63,593 nucleotides of DNA from Maritimibacter sp. GTDB lineage: Bacteria > Pseudomonadota > Alphaproteobacteria > Rhodobacterales > Rhodobacteraceae. The stretch covers positions 129,525-193,117 of the forward strand of contig NZVC01000043.1 of NCBI GenBank assembly GCA_002701395.1. The letters run 5' to 3'. Under the pieces are notes generated by a model. The model was not told where the DNA came from, made no database searches, and was given only the letters and a program-made list of their open reading frames with translations. Positions within the stretch are counted from its first letter, which is position 1, and the number at the start of each line of letters is the position of its first letter. This document shows positions 8,828 through 17,565 of the stretch, piece by piece. A program made the translations under genes and the position numbers.

Positions 8828-9862
8828 ATGCGGATTTGCAAGGACCTGCCGGAGGCCGTGGGGAACACGCCGCTGATCCGGCTCAATGCGATCTCGGAAG
8901 CGACCGGCTGCGACATCTACGGCAAGGCGGAGTTCATGAACCCCGGCCAGTCGGTGAAAGACCGCGCCGCGCTGTACATCATCAAGGACGCGATCGAACG
9001 CGGCAAACTGGCCCCCGGCGGCACCATCGTGGAAGGCACAGCGGGCAACACCGGCATCGGTCTTGCACTGGTGGGGGCGTCGATGGGGTTCAAGACGGTC
9101 ATCGTCATCCCCGAGACCCAAAGTCAGGAAAAGAAGGACATGATCCGGCTGGCTGGCGCCGAGCTGGTTCAGGTCCCGGCGGTTCCCTACAAGAACCCCA
9201 ACAACTACGTGAAATATTCGGGCCGGCTGGCCGAGAAGCTGGCGCAGACCGAACCCGGCGGCGCCATCTGGGCGCAGCAGTTCGACAACACCGCCAACCG
9301 CCGCGCCCATGTCGAAACGACCGGCCCCGAGATCTGGGAACAGACCGGCGGCAAGGTCGACGGCTTCGTCGCGGCCGTCGGTTCGGGCGGGACGCTCGCT
9401 GGCGTGGCCGAGGTGCTTCAGCCCAAGGGGGTGAAGGTGGCGCTTGCGGACCCGATGGGCGCCGCGCTGCACAGCTTCTACACCACCGGCGAGTTCAAGT
9501 CCGAGGGCAGCTCGATCACCGAAGGGATCGGGCAGGGGCGGATCACCGCCAACCTCGAAGGGTTCACGCCCGATTTCTCGTACCAGATCAGCGATGACGA
9601 GGCGCTGCCTTACGTCTTCGACCTGCTGCGCGACGAAGGTCTGGTGATGGGCGGGTCGACCGCCGTCAACATGGCGGGCGCCGTGCGGCTTGCGCGTGAA
9701 CTGGGGCCGGGACACACCATCGTGACGATCCTGTGCGACTATGGCTCGCGGTATCAGTCGAAGCTGTTCAACCCATCTTTCCTGAAGGAAAAGAACCTTC
9801 CCGTGCCGGAATGGCTGGACGCCGCGCCGCGCGATCTTCCGGAAGTCTACGAGGACGCATGA
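8828..9862 (+). CDS. cysK: Cysteine synthase A (O-acetylserine sulfhydrylase)
   Basis: PLP enzyme of 344 residues that condenses O-acetylserine with sulfide to give cysteine in the cytoplasm. The lysine of NPGQSVKDRAAL (K44) binds PLP. EGTAGNTGIGLAL (about 69-81) is the substrate and phosphate loop region, and GSGGTLAG (around 185) is the PLP-phosphate glycine loop. It follows trgAB, matching the trgAB-cysK tellurite locus, and its stop overlaps the start of the mscS-type gene by 4 bases. The C-terminus is slightly longer than in enterobacterial CysK, as in other alphaproteobacterial forms. Confidence 0.95.
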   Translation: MRICKDLPEAVGNTPLIRLNAISEATGCDIYGKAEFMNPGQSVKDRAALYIIKDAIERGKLAPGGTIVEGTAGNTGIGLALVGASMGFKTVIVIPETQSQEKKDMIRLAGAELVQVPAVPYKNPNNYVKYSGRLAEKLAQTEPGGAIWAQQFDNTANRRAHVETTGPEIWEQTGGKVDGFVAAVGSGGTLAGVAEVLQPKGVKVALADPMGAALHSFYTTGEFKSEGSSITEGIGQGRITANLEGFTPDFSYQISDDEALPYVFDLLRDEGLVMGGSTAVNMAGAVRLARELGPGHTIVTILCDYGSRYQSKLFNPSFLKEKNLPVPEWLDAAPRDLPEVYEDA

Positions 9863-12339
9863 CCTTCCTGCCGCGCCTGCTGCTGATCCTGGCCCTAGCG
9901 CTGGGAACACTGGCGCCGGTGGAATGGCGGCCCGGCTGGATCCCCGGATCCGGCCCGGCGGCGGCGCAGCAGGCCATAGACTACGATGCGTGGCACGACG
10001 TCGCCCTGCGCGCCGAGGCGGCGCTGGATTCGGGCGAAGCGTCGACCGAGGCGCTTGAAGATCTGCGCGCCGAGGTCGTGGGATGGCGGCAGCGCTTCCT
10101 TGAAGCGCAGGATACGAACGCGGCCGCCATCGAGTCGCTGCGCGATCAGCTGGACGCGCTTGGCCCGGCGCCCGAAGAGGGCGAGACCGAGGCCGACGAG
10201 ATCGCCGCACGCCGCGCCGAACTGACCGAGGATCTTGCCAACGCCGAAGTGCCCGGCCGGACCGCTGAGGCGGCGTTCCGCAGAGCAGAGGCAATCGTGC
10301 GCCAGATCGACACGCTGGTGCGCACCCGGCAGGCGGGCGAACTGATGCAGATCGGCCCGTCCCCGGCGATCCCCGCGCTGTGGCCCGACGCGCTGGCGGA
10401 CTTCGCCGAAAGCTTCCGGGAAATGGCGATCGAGACCCGGGCCCAGTGGAACTCTGACATCACGCGCGAGACGTTCCGCACCCAGCTTCCGTTCACGGTG
10501 GTCTACATCGTGATCGCCGCGGTGCTGCTGCTGCGCGGACGCCGGGCGATGGTCTGGCTGACGCAGGCCGTGCTGAACCGGTCGCGCGGTCGCGCGCGCT
10601 GGCTGGCGGGCTTCATCACCTCGCTGTTTCAGGTGGTGGTGCCGGTGCTGGGCATCCTGCTGCTGCTGGCCGCACTGATCTCGACCGGGCTGTTCGGCGT
10701 GCGGGGCACCACCTTCATTTCGGCCCTGTCCGGCCTTGGCATGGCGACCTTCATCGCGTGGTGGATCGGGCTGCGCCTGTATCCGCTGCACGAGGACGCG
10801 CCGCGCCCGCTGGCCGCCACCTTCGAATACGCCGGGGAAATGCGGTTCCACGCCATCCTTCTGGGGGTGCTGGTGGGGTTGCGGTACATCCTGTCCGCGC
10901 TGGTCGGGGTCGACAGCTACAGCGACGGCACCCGCGCGGTCCTGTATTTCCCGCTTCTGGTCGCCTTCGGCTTCGTGTTCCTGCGCATCGGCCGCATCCT
11001 GATGCGCAGTGTGTCGCTGTCCGAAGCGAACGACGATCTTGACGTGACCTTCGCCCAGCGGGGGCAGCGACTGGTGGGGCAGGCGCTGGTGGTGCTGGCG
11101 GTCGTCGGCCCGGCGCTGGCGCTGGTGGGCTACCTCAACGCGGCGATCTTCGCGATGGTGCCCACCGTCTCGTCGTTGGCCGTCCTCGCGTTGCTGCGCA
11201 TTCTGCACGACATCGTGGTCGAGCTGTACGGCCTGATCACCCGCAAAAGCTCGGAAGAGGCGGGGCAGGCGCTGACGCCCAGCCTGATCAGCTTCGGCCT
11301 TGTCATCGCGTCCCTGCCGATCTTCGCGCTGATCTGGGGCGCCCGCCCGTCCGACCTGTTGGAAGTCTGGGCCCAGTTCAACGCGGGCTTCTCGGTCGGC
11401 GATGCGCAGATCTCGCCCTCGGTCTTCCTGACGTTCCTTCTGGTCTTCGTGGTGCTGTTCGCTGGGACGCGCCTGTTCCAGAGCGCGCTGAAGTCGACGA
11501 TCCTGCCCAAGACCGGGATCGACCCGGGCGGTCAGAACGCTATCGTGTCCGGCATCGGCTATCTCGGGATCGGGCTGGGCGCGGTGATCGCCATCACCAC
11601 CGCCGGGATCGACCTGTCCGCGCTGGCTTTCGTGGCGGGGGCGCTGTCGGTCGGCATCGGCTTCGGCATGCAGAACATCGTGTCGAACTTCATCTCGGGG
11701 CTGATCCTTCTGGTCGAACGCCCGGTGGCGGAGGGCGACTGGATCGAGGTCGGCGGCCACATGGGCATCGTCAAGGACATCTCTGTCCGCTCGACCCGGA
11801 TCGAGACCTTCGACAAGAACGACGTGATCGTCCCGAACGCCGACTTCATCTCGGGCGCGGTCAAGAACTGGACCCGCGGCAGCAGCGTCGGGCGGATCAT
11901 CGTCACCGTCGGCGTCGCCTATGGCACCGACACCCGCAAGGTCGAGAAGATCCTGTTGGAAATCGCGATGAACCACCCGCTGGTCGCGCTGGACCCCGAG
12001 CCGGAGGTCGACTTTCTGGAATTCGGCGCGTCGAGCCTCGACTTCCAGATGCGCATGGTGCTGCGCGACATCGCCTATGGTCTGCCGGTGCGCACCGAGA
12101 TCCGGCATCAGATCGCCGAACGCTTCGCCGCCGAGGGCATCGAGATCCCGTTCGCGCAGCAGGACATCTGGATCCGCAACCCCGAGGCCATGCGGCTGGG
12201 CAAGGCGCAGGTCGCCGCCGAAGAGGCCGCCCCCGAGCCGCCGACGGACGATGCCGCTGCGTCCTCGTCCGGCAGCACGTCGGACCTGCGCGGAGAGGAC
12301 ACCGTGGACGACGCGGGCCCCGACGGCGACCAGGCCTGA
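9859..12339 (+). CDS. MscS-family mechanosensitive channel with DUF3772 domain
   Basis: Large inner-membrane channel of 826 residues. It has a signal-like hydrophobic N-terminus ([13 protein letters not shown]), then a periplasmic helical region (about 40-200) of the DUF3772 type, then about ten membrane helices. The MscS core follows, with the pore-helix stretch [18 protein letters not shown] and the cytoplasmic beta domain ([18 protein letters not shown]), and finally an acidic Ala/Pro/Ser-rich tail. Such proteins release solutes on hypo-osmotic shock. The frame is open further upstream inside cysK, but the ATG in the ATGA overlap with the cysK stop is the natural coupled start. Confidence 0.9.
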   Translation: MTFLPRLLLILALALGTLAPVEWRPGWIPGSGPAAAQQAIDYDAWHDVALRAEAALDSGEASTEALEDLRAEVVGWRQRFLEAQDTNAAAIESLRDQLDALGPAPEEGETEADEIAARRAELTEDLANAEVPGRTAEAAFRRAEAIVRQIDTLVRTRQAGELMQIGPSPAIPALWPDALADFAESFREMAIETRAQWNSDITRETFRTQLPFTVVYIVIAAVLLLRGRRAMVWLTQAVLNRSRGRARWLAGFITSLFQVVVPVLGILLLLAALISTGLFGVRGTTFISALSGLGMATFIAWWIGLRLYPLHEDAPRPLAATFEYAGEMRFHAILLGVLVGLRYILSALVGVDSYSDGTRAVLYFPLLVAFGFVFLRIGRILMRSVSLSEANDDLDVTFAQRGQRLVGQALVVLAVVGPALALVGYLNAAIFAMVPTVSSLAVLALLRILHDIVVELYGLITRKSSEEAGQALTPSLISFGLVIASLPIFALIWGARPSDLLEVWAQFNAGFSVGDAQISPSVFLTFLLVFVVLFAGTRLFQSALKSTILPKTGIDPGGQNAIVSGIGYLGIGLGAVIAITTAGIDLSALAFVAGALSVGIGFGMQNIVSNFISGLILLVERPVAEGDWIEVGGHMGIVKDISVRSTRIETFDKNDVIVPNADFISGAVKNWTRGSSVGRIIVTVGVAYGTDTRKVEKILLEIAMNHPLVALDPEPEVDFLEFGASSLDFQMRMVLRDIAYGLPVRTEIRHQIAERFAAEGIEIPFAQQDIWIRNPEAMRLGKAQVAAEEAAPEPPTDDAAASSSGSTSDLRGEDTVDDAGPDGDQA

Positions 12340-12543
12340 CCGACGGGCGCTAGCGCCTGCCCTTGGCCCTTGGCCGTTAGGGAGGGGGGCTTTGACCGCC
12401 ACCCTTTGCCCCGCCGCGCCGGGGATCGCTGCCTCGACGCGTATCGGGGTCTGCCGCCCCGCAGATTTCTTGCCCCGCAAAGGCCCGAAGCCCCGTTTTC
12501 GCCCTTGCAACCGGCCCGCCCCCCCGGATAAACAGCGCGGCAC

Positions 12544-12633
12544 GGAGAGGTGGCCGAGTGGTCGAAGGCGCACGCCTGGAAAGTGTGTAGGCGGGAAACC
12601 GTCTCCAGGGTTCGAATCCCTGTCTCTCCGCCA
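12544..12633 (+). tRNA. tRNA-Ser (anticodon GGA)
   Basis: 90-nt class II tRNA. The acceptor ggagagg pairs with tctctcc, followed by discriminator G and an encoded CCA. The D-arm ggccgagtggtcgaaggc, anticodon loop ctGGAaa, long variable arm and T-loop ggttcgaatcc are all present. It reads serine UCC/UCU codons. Foreign-looking DNA begins at its 3' end. Confidence 0.97.
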
Positions 12634-12776
12634 CCGACAACCCTCTCCTATCCCGACATCGGAACCGCGGCGAATTCGTCCGCAATTCCCGACGCTTGTG
12701 CGCGGCTTGTTCTGGCTGAGACGCACCCGTCGGGCGGTATCTTCGTGATTTCTGGCCGTCGTCTCTGTCGGGCCTG

Positions 12777-12795
12777 AAACGGGGTCCGTTTTTTT
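12777..12795 (+). terminator. Intrinsic terminator downstream of tRNA-Ser
   Basis: The stem aaacgg/ccgttt with a 3-base loop (ggt) runs into a 7-base T run (12789-12795). It lies 144 bases after the tRNA, on the same strand, and could end the tRNA transcript. Confidence 0.6.
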
Positions 12796-12800
12796 GTTTG

Positions 12801-12993
12801 TTCCCTGTTCCGGCCGGATTAACAGCGTATTCTGTTCAAAAGCAGAGAATTCGGCGTCTGTGAGGGAGAGATTCCCGAGGGATATCAGTGCGTTGGCTGC
12901 AGAAATTCCCTGCGCATCCGAACAGGGAACTATTTCCGCGGAACAGGGAATGTTTTGGGACTGATCAGGGAAGATTTCGGGACGAGCAGGGAA
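12801..12993. repeat. Iteron-like array of CAGGGAA motifs
   Basis: The 10-mer GAACAGGGAA or a one- or two-base variant occurs at 12920-12929, 12941-12950, 12963-12972 (gatcagggaa) and 12984-12993 (gagcagggaa), spaced 21, 22 and 21 bases. Inverted copies lie at 12801-12810 (exact) and 12904-12913. The array ends just behind the recombinase stop codon. The regular two-helical-turn spacing suggests a protein-binding array, perhaps recombinase sites at the element end. Confidence 0.7.
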
Positions 12994-12999
12994 CGGGTG

Positions 13000-14667
13000 T
13001 CAGCGCCCGAGTCCCAGCATCCGTTCCTGGTCGTCCCAGGCGAGCGGGAGCGGCGCGCGAAGGAGCTGTTTCAGGGTGAGGGGCACCGGCTGGGTCCCTT
13101 CTACAATCGCCTGCTTCAGCCGGGGCGAGAGGCCGTCGAGATGGATGATGCGGGCCATGTAGCGCTCGGAGATTCCTTCCGAACGGGCCAGCTTCTGAAG
13201 CGGGGTTCCGGCGTGGAGCCGTCCGGCCCAGTCGGTGGCGTTGCGGAGGGCGCGCAGTAGGGCGGGGTCTGGCTGCGGCGCGATTGCGCCTGCGACGATC
13301 TTCAGCTCGACCCCGCGGCGGCGGCAGTCAAAGGGCCGCGCGACCTGCAACAGGGTGGGGGCGATCCCGGCAGGGATGCCCGCAGCGGCGGCGAGGGCCG
13401 TGCCATCCAGGTCGAAGTGCATCTGTCCGGCGGCGAGACGTCCCTGGCCGATGAGGGGGGCGGCGGCCGCAATCCCGTCGCGCCGGATCCATGCGACCAG
13501 AGCCAGTATCGCCTCGGAGGCGACCGCCGACTGCAGGGCGTCTGCCGAACCGATCACGGAATGCTGCCGCGCATGGTCCGAGAGGTGGCCCGCGATGGCA
13601 TCGACGACCGCGGCCTCGAAGGCGGGTGCCGGAAGCCGCCAGCCGGACCTGTCAGGACCGCCGGAGATCAGCCGGTTCGAGACATAGTAGCGGAGCCGTT
13701 TGCCGGATCGGTTGGTATGTGTGGGGGTCAGACCGTCGCCGGTGTCGTCCCGGAACTTGCCCTTGAGCGGGGCCGCCTCTTCGACCGGCGCGCCCGGTTT
13801 CGCACCCCGGCGCCGCACATTGGCGGCCTGCAGCCGGTCTTGCACCTTGTCCCAGAGCGCCTCGTCGATGATCGCCGGATGTGTGCCCGGATAGCTCTTG
13901 TCCTTGTGCCGGATGCGGCCGCGATAGACCGGGTTGGTGAGGATCCGGTGAATCTGCCCCTGGCTCATCCGGTTGCCGCCCTGCTCGCGCCCGGTCGAGA
14001 ACCGGGTGCGCTTCGACCTCAGTCCAAGCCGGTCCGCCGCGCGGGTGACCGCATTGAGGCAGCCATGCTGGCGGTAAAGATCAAACAGTTCCCGGACCAC
14101 GGTGGCCTCGGCCTCGTTGACCACGAGCTCACGCCGGTTCGGATCCGGATGCGGATCGTAGCCGAGAGGACAGACGCCGCCCATCCAGAGCCCCTTCTTC
14201 TTCGAGGCAGCGATCTTGTCGCGGATCCGTTCCGCGGTGACTTCGCGTTCGAACTGGGCGAAGGACAGAAGCACGTTCAGGGTCAGGCGACCCATCGACG
14301 AGGAGGTGTTGAACGCCTGCGTCACGGAGACAAAGGAACAGCCCGACGCCTCCAGCCGCTCCACTAGCTTCGCGAAGTCTGCCAGCGACCGGGTCAGTCG
14401 GTCGATCTTGTAGACCACCACCATGTCGACCCGGCCGGCATCGATCTCGTCCAGCAATCTCTGCAGAGCCGGGCGCTCCAGGGTGCCGCCGGATACGCCG
14501 CCATCGTCGTAGCGTGCCGGGAGCAGCTTCCAGCCTTCATGCTTCTGGCTGGCAATATAGGCGGCACAGGCTTCGTGCTGGGCGTCAAGCGAGTTGAAGT
14601 CCTGTCCCAGCCCCTCGTCGGATGACTTGCGGGTATAGATTGCGCAGCGGATCATGGGCCCGGTCAT
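13000..14667 (-). CDS. Large serine recombinase (resolvase/invertase-type integrase)
   Basis: Site-specific DNA recombinase of 555 residues. The N-terminal resolvase domain has the catalytic serine S15 in IYTRKSS, then VVYKIDRLTRSL and FEREVTAERIRDKI, which are hallmarks of the serine recombinase catalytic core and E-helix. The recombinase domain (about 170-290) includes the DNA-binding stretch QGQIHRILTNPVYRGRIRHK. The long C-terminal region has no clear zinc-ribbon cysteines. The frame is open for 251 more codons upstream, but the ATG at 14667 overlaps the DUF2924 gene by 4 bases and starts a canonical N-terminus. It probably integrates or excises this phage-like module. Confidence 0.93.
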   Translation of the reverse strand: MTGPMIRCAIYTRKSSDEGLGQDFNSLDAQHEACAAYIASQKHEGWKLLPARYDDGGVSGGTLERPALQRLLDEIDAGRVDMVVVYKIDRLTRSLADFAKLVERLEASGCSFVSVTQAFNTSSSMGRLTLNVLLSFAQFEREVTAERIRDKIAASKKKGLWMGGVCPLGYDPHPDPNRRELVVNEAEATVVRELFDLYRQHGCLNAVTRAADRLGLRSKRTRFSTGREQGGNRMSQGQIHRILTNPVYRGRIRHKDKSYPGTHPAIIDEALWDKVQDRLQAANVRRRGAKPGAPVEEAAPLKGKFRDDTGDGLTPTHTNRSGKRLRYYVSNRLISGGPDRSGWRLPAPAFEAAVVDAIAGHLSDHARQHSVIGSADALQSAVASEAILALVAWIRRDGIAAAAPLIGQGRLAAGQMHFDLDGTALAAAAGIPAGIAPTLLQVARPFDCRRRGVELKIVAGAIAPQPDPALLRALRNATDWAGRLHAGTPLQKLARSEGISERYMARIIHLDGLSPRLKQAIVEGTQPVPLTLKQLLRAPLPLAWDDQERMLGLGR

Positions 14668-15077
14668 GACGCAGCCTTTCTGGTCAGGCCGAAGAACCGG
14701 GGGCCGGACCAATGCGCGCCGGTGATCTCGCGGGCGATGGCCGAAAGCGAGCGCCAGGTTTCGCCCTTCCAGAGAAAGCCCCCGTCGGTGACCTCGACCA
14801 CGTGGGTCACTCCGTTCCATTCCCGCAGCAACCGGCCACCCGGCTTCAGACCGGGGGCAGGCGTCGTCCTGGCGGATGCCTTGTCCGCCGGCTGCTTCAG
14901 GGCCTTCTCGACCTGGCGTGACAGACCGCCCGACTGCCGCGTCTGGATCTCCGTGGCGAGAAAGCGACGCAGGAACACCATGCTCAGGCCCTTCGGGACC
15001 GCGGTTCCGAACCGGTCGGTCCAGGCCGCGACAAGCGCGGCCCGGTCCATGGTCTCGAGATCCGCAACTCGGATCAT
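14664..15077 (-). CDS. DUF2924 domain-containing protein
   Basis: 137-residue basic protein of the DUF2924 type, regularly found directly upstream of this class of serine recombinase in alphaproteobacterial prophage-like elements. The N-terminal helical part (LETMDRAALVAAWTDRFG) is followed by a linker. The C-terminal part has GGRLLREWNGVTHVVEV and WRSLSAIAREITGAHWSG, which resembles a small DNA-binding fold. Start and stop overlap both neighbours by 4 bases (ATGA type), showing strict translational coupling. It may be a directionality or accessory factor, but this is not established. Confidence 0.85.
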   Translation of the reverse strand: MIRVADLETMDRAALVAAWTDRFGTAVPKGLSMVFLRRFLATEIQTRQSGGLSRQVEKALKQPADKASARTTPAPGLKPGGRLLREWNGVTHVVEVTDGGFLWKGETWRSLSAIAREITGAHWSGPRFFGLTRKAAS

Positions 15078-15304
15078 TCGGCCGCCTCGGGATCGGCGGT
15101 GATCCGGAAAGTGGTCGGATCGCCCATCTCGGCGCCGCGCGTGCGCGTGATCGTGAAGCCGGCGCGGCGCAATCCGCTAAGGGCGGCTCGTACCGTGTGC
15201 GGCTGCCAGCCGGTGGCCTCGCATAGGGCCATGACGTTCGTGCCGCCGGGCTGGCGCAGCATCGCTTCCACGGTGCCGATCTTGGTCTGTCTGGGTTTGG
15301 GCAT
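15074..15304 (-). CDS. DUF3489 domain-containing small protein
   Basis: 76-residue protein with a winged-helix-like pattern: KIGTVEAMLRQPGGTNVMAL, then ATGWQPHTVRAALSGLRRAG, then TITRTRG. This is typical of DUF3489 proteins in the same recombinase cassette. The ATG at 15304 is preceded by GGAG at good spacing; the open frame upstream is low complexity. Its stop overlaps the DUF2924 start. It probably binds DNA as a small regulator or recombination accessory, which is inference from the fold pattern and context. Confidence 0.8.
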   Translation of the reverse strand: MPKPRQTKIGTVEAMLRQPGGTNVMALCEATGWQPHTVRAALSGLRRAGFTITRTRGAEMGDPTTFRITADPEAAE

Positions 15305-15749
15305 CTGGTGTCTCCTCGATCCATGGGGCGGCGGGATGCCGGCCCCGGTACCGAGGAGCGCCCGGGAGCGGTCCGGGCGTGGGACCACTGATGCTCGGTT
15401 CTGCGCGGTAGTCCAGTCACATCCGCAGCATTGCGGCCCCAACTCTACATGTGCGTCAGAGAATTAATCTTGGTTTCTGCGATATCTCATTTTCTTTGTA
15501 AACAATGACTTAAGGAGTTTTTCTCTTGCGCGATCGGAAGGCCTGCGCTAGGGAGAACTTGCTCCACAGTGTGGGGCGTTGTCCTTTTGGCAGCACTCTG
15601 AGCCGGACCTGTCCGGCGTAATTGGGAGCATAACCAGAGGCAATTGCACCGGATCATTTGGTCCGGGGGTTGCTCTATGTGCTCTCTCCGTCACCCAAAG
15701 CGATCCTTCTGATACCTGGCGCATCGCGTCGAGCAGTTAGGAGGCTATC
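15305..15749. promoter_or_regulatory. Divergent control region of the phage-like module
   Basis: 445 bases between the divergent recombinase and methyltransferase operons. It has an AT-rich core at about 15461-15530, suitable for promoters. Two palindromes share CCGGA-N-TCCGG (15602-15617 and 15649-15666). TTAAGGAG at about 15511-15518 precedes a TTG-started 31-codon frame (15526-15621), which I do not count as a gene. AGGAGGC (15739-15745) is the ribosome-binding site of the methyltransferase gene. Confidence 0.5.
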
Positions 15750-17150
15750 ATGCCTGCAAAGACGAAACCGTCGGATCAAGGCGATTCGACCTCTGTCATC
15801 TGGATGGTGCGCGAGATTGCGCTCCAGCCGATCGACAAGCTGAACCCCTATGGCAACAACCCGCGCAACCACACCGACAGGAACGTCGGCCGCATCGCCG
15901 GATCGATCGAGACATTCGGGTTCGTGCTACCGATCCTCGTCGAGAGCGACGGCACCATCATTGCCGGTCACGGACGCTACGCGGCGGCCAAGCGCCTGCG
16001 CTTGTTTGCGGTGCCGACGATCTGCGTCGATCACCTGACCAAGGCGCAGGTGCGGGCGCTGCGGATCGCCGACAACCGGCTGGCCGAACTGTCCGACTGG
16101 AACCGGGACGCGCTGCAGATCGAGTTCGCCGACCTGGTCGATCTCGATCTGTCCGGCGACCTGGACTTTGACCTGGAACTTACTGGCTTCGACCTGCCTG
16201 AGATCGACCTCATTATCGAAGGGGCAGGGGACGGCGATGCCGCGCCGCCCGAGACGGTGGAGGAACCGGACCGGACACGGCCCGCCGTCACCCGCGCCGG
16301 TGATCTCTGGCACCTCGGCCGCCATCGACTGCTCTGCGGGAATGCCCTGGAGCCGGAAAGCTACGACGCCCTACTGGACGGAGAGATCGCCCGCATGGTG
16401 TTCACAGACCCGCCATACAACGTAAGGGTGAATGGCCATGTGCGCAGTGGACAAAAAGGCGAGCACCGGGAGTTCGCGATGGCGTCCGGTGAGATGACCG
16501 ATGCCGAGTTCCACGCCTTCCTGTCGCGCTTCATCACGCGGTTCATGGAACCGTTGCCGGAGGGCGGCGTCGCCATGATCTGCATGGACTGGCGTCACAT
16601 CGCAGACCTGATCGTCGCGGGCAAGGGCTGCGGTCTTGAGCTGATCAACCTCTGCGTCTGGAACAAGACCAATGGCGGCATGGGCGGCCTTTATCGCTCG
16701 AAGCACGAACTGGTCTGCATCTTCCGCAAGCCCGGCGCTCCCCACATCAACAATGTCGAACTCGGCAAGCACGGCCGGAACCGCACCAATGTCTGGGACT
16801 ATGCCGGGGTGAACAGCTTCGGCAAGGGCCGGGAGGCAGACCTTGCGGATCACCCGACGGTGAAGCCGACAGCGCTGGTGGCCGATGCCCTGCTGGATGT
16901 CACGCATCGCGGCGATGTCGTCCTCGACTGTTTCGGCGGATCCGGTGCGACCCTGTTGGCCGCGGAGAAGACCGGGCGCAAGGCCCGACTGATCGAACTG
17001 GACCCGCTCTATGTCGACGTGACCATCCGCCGCTGGCAGGAGGCGACGGGTCAGGACGCGGTCCACGCGACCACGGGCGAGACCTGGACGGCGCGGGCAG
17101 GAACGCCCTCCGCTTCGGACGAGAAGGAGACGGCCGATGTCGACGCATGA
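15750..17150 (+). CDS. ParB-like domain fused to site-specific DNA methyltransferase
   Basis: 466-residue protein. The N-terminal ParB/Srx-like nuclease domain is at about 20-110 (NPYGNNPRNHTDRNV, IIAGHGRYAAAKRL). The methyltransferase half has motif IV DPPYN at D220 and, after the target-recognition region, motif X/I with DCFGGSGATLLAAEKTGR (about 393-410). That order is the beta class of adenine-N6 or cytosine-N4 amino-methyltransferases. These fusions accompany DUF5681 and terminase genes in alphaproteobacterial prophage-like elements. It overlaps the DUF5681 gene by 14 bases. No cognate restriction gene is present, so it is an orphan phage-type methylase. Confidence 0.92.
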   Translation: MPAKTKPSDQGDSTSVIWMVREIALQPIDKLNPYGNNPRNHTDRNVGRIAGSIETFGFVLPILVESDGTIIAGHGRYAAAKRLRLFAVPTICVDHLTKAQVRALRIADNRLAELSDWNRDALQIEFADLVDLDLSGDLDFDLELTGFDLPEIDLIIEGAGDGDAAPPETVEEPDRTRPAVTRAGDLWHLGRHRLLCGNALEPESYDALLDGEIARMVFTDPPYNVRVNGHVRSGQKGEHREFAMASGEMTDAEFHAFLSRFITRFMEPLPEGGVAMICMDWRHIADLIVAGKGCGLELINLCVWNKTNGGMGGLYRSKHELVCIFRKPGAPHINNVELGKHGRNRTNVWDYAGVNSFGKGREADLADHPTVKPTALVADALLDVTHRGDVVLDCFGGSGATLLAAEKTGRKARLIELDPLYVDVTIRRWQEATGQDAVHATTGETWTARAGTPSASDEKETADVDA

Positions 17151-17565
17151 GGATGGCGACTACGAAGTCGGCTACGGCAAGCCGCCGAAGCACACCCGGT
17201 TCCAGAAAGGCCAGTCCGGCAACCCAAGGGGGCGGCCGAAGGGGGCGAAAGGCTTCAAGGCCAGTCTCAAGCGTGAGCTGGAAACAAAGGTCACTATCCG
17301 CGACGGCAACCAGGAGCGGAAGATCTCGAAAGCTGAAGCGGCAGCGAAACGGCTGATCGCCAATGCACTGAAGGGAGACATGAAAGCCTTGGTCATGCTG
17401 GCGAGCTTTGACGATGAGTTGTCGGACGAAGTTGCCGCCGCCGGTGTTGGCGATGATGGCACACTTTCGCCTGAAGCCGTCGACTTCGAGATCCTCCGCG
17501 AGTTTCTGAACCGACCATCCGAGCCGGACGCGGATGACGACCCTTCAGGAGACACCGATGACTGA
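17137..17565 (+). CDS. DUF5681 domain-containing protein
   Basis: 142-residue protein with the family signature at the N-terminus: VGYGKPPKHTRFQKGQSGNP followed by RGRPKGAKG. The middle is helical and lysine-rich, and the C-terminus is acidic (DADDDPSGDTDD). Such genes sit immediately before large terminases and have the size and build expected of a small terminase or DNA-recognition partner, but this is inference. It overlaps the methyltransferase by 14 bases and the terminase by 8 bases, so the three are one operon. Confidence 0.88.
   Translation: MSTHEDGDYEVGYGKPPKHTRFQKGQSGNPRGRPKGAKGFKASLKRELETKVTIRDGNQERKISKAEAAAKRLIANALKGDMKALVMLASFDDELSDEVAAAGVGDDGTLSPEAVDFEILREFLNRPSEPDADDDPSGDTDD

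Noticed and set aside
9895..12726. A 943-codon open frame on the minus strand opposite the MscS-type gene
   Set aside because: It is the GC-driven mirror of a real, family-typical gene. Its translation is rich in Arg, His, Asp and Gln without any domain pattern and extends through the tRNA.
12801..12993. CRISPR array
   Set aside because: The repeats are only 7-10 bp with 11-12 bp between, no cas genes are present, and some copies are inverted. An iteron-like array fits better.
13000..14667. Recombinase as the enzyme that inserted the whole 41-kb island into the tRNA
   Set aside because: tRNA sites are usually used by tyrosine integrases. A serine recombinase is more likely responsible only for the phage-like module, so I do not assign it the island insertion.
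14668..15420. 251-codon N-terminal extension of the serine recombinase
   Set aside because: It shadows the DUF2924 and DUF3489 genes. The recombinase has a canonical start at 14667 with a 4-base overlap.
15526..15621. 31-codon TTG frame preceded by AAGGAG upstream of the methyltransferase
   Set aside because: Only the ribosome site is suggestive. The peptide has no recognisable character and crosses a palindrome more likely to be an operator.
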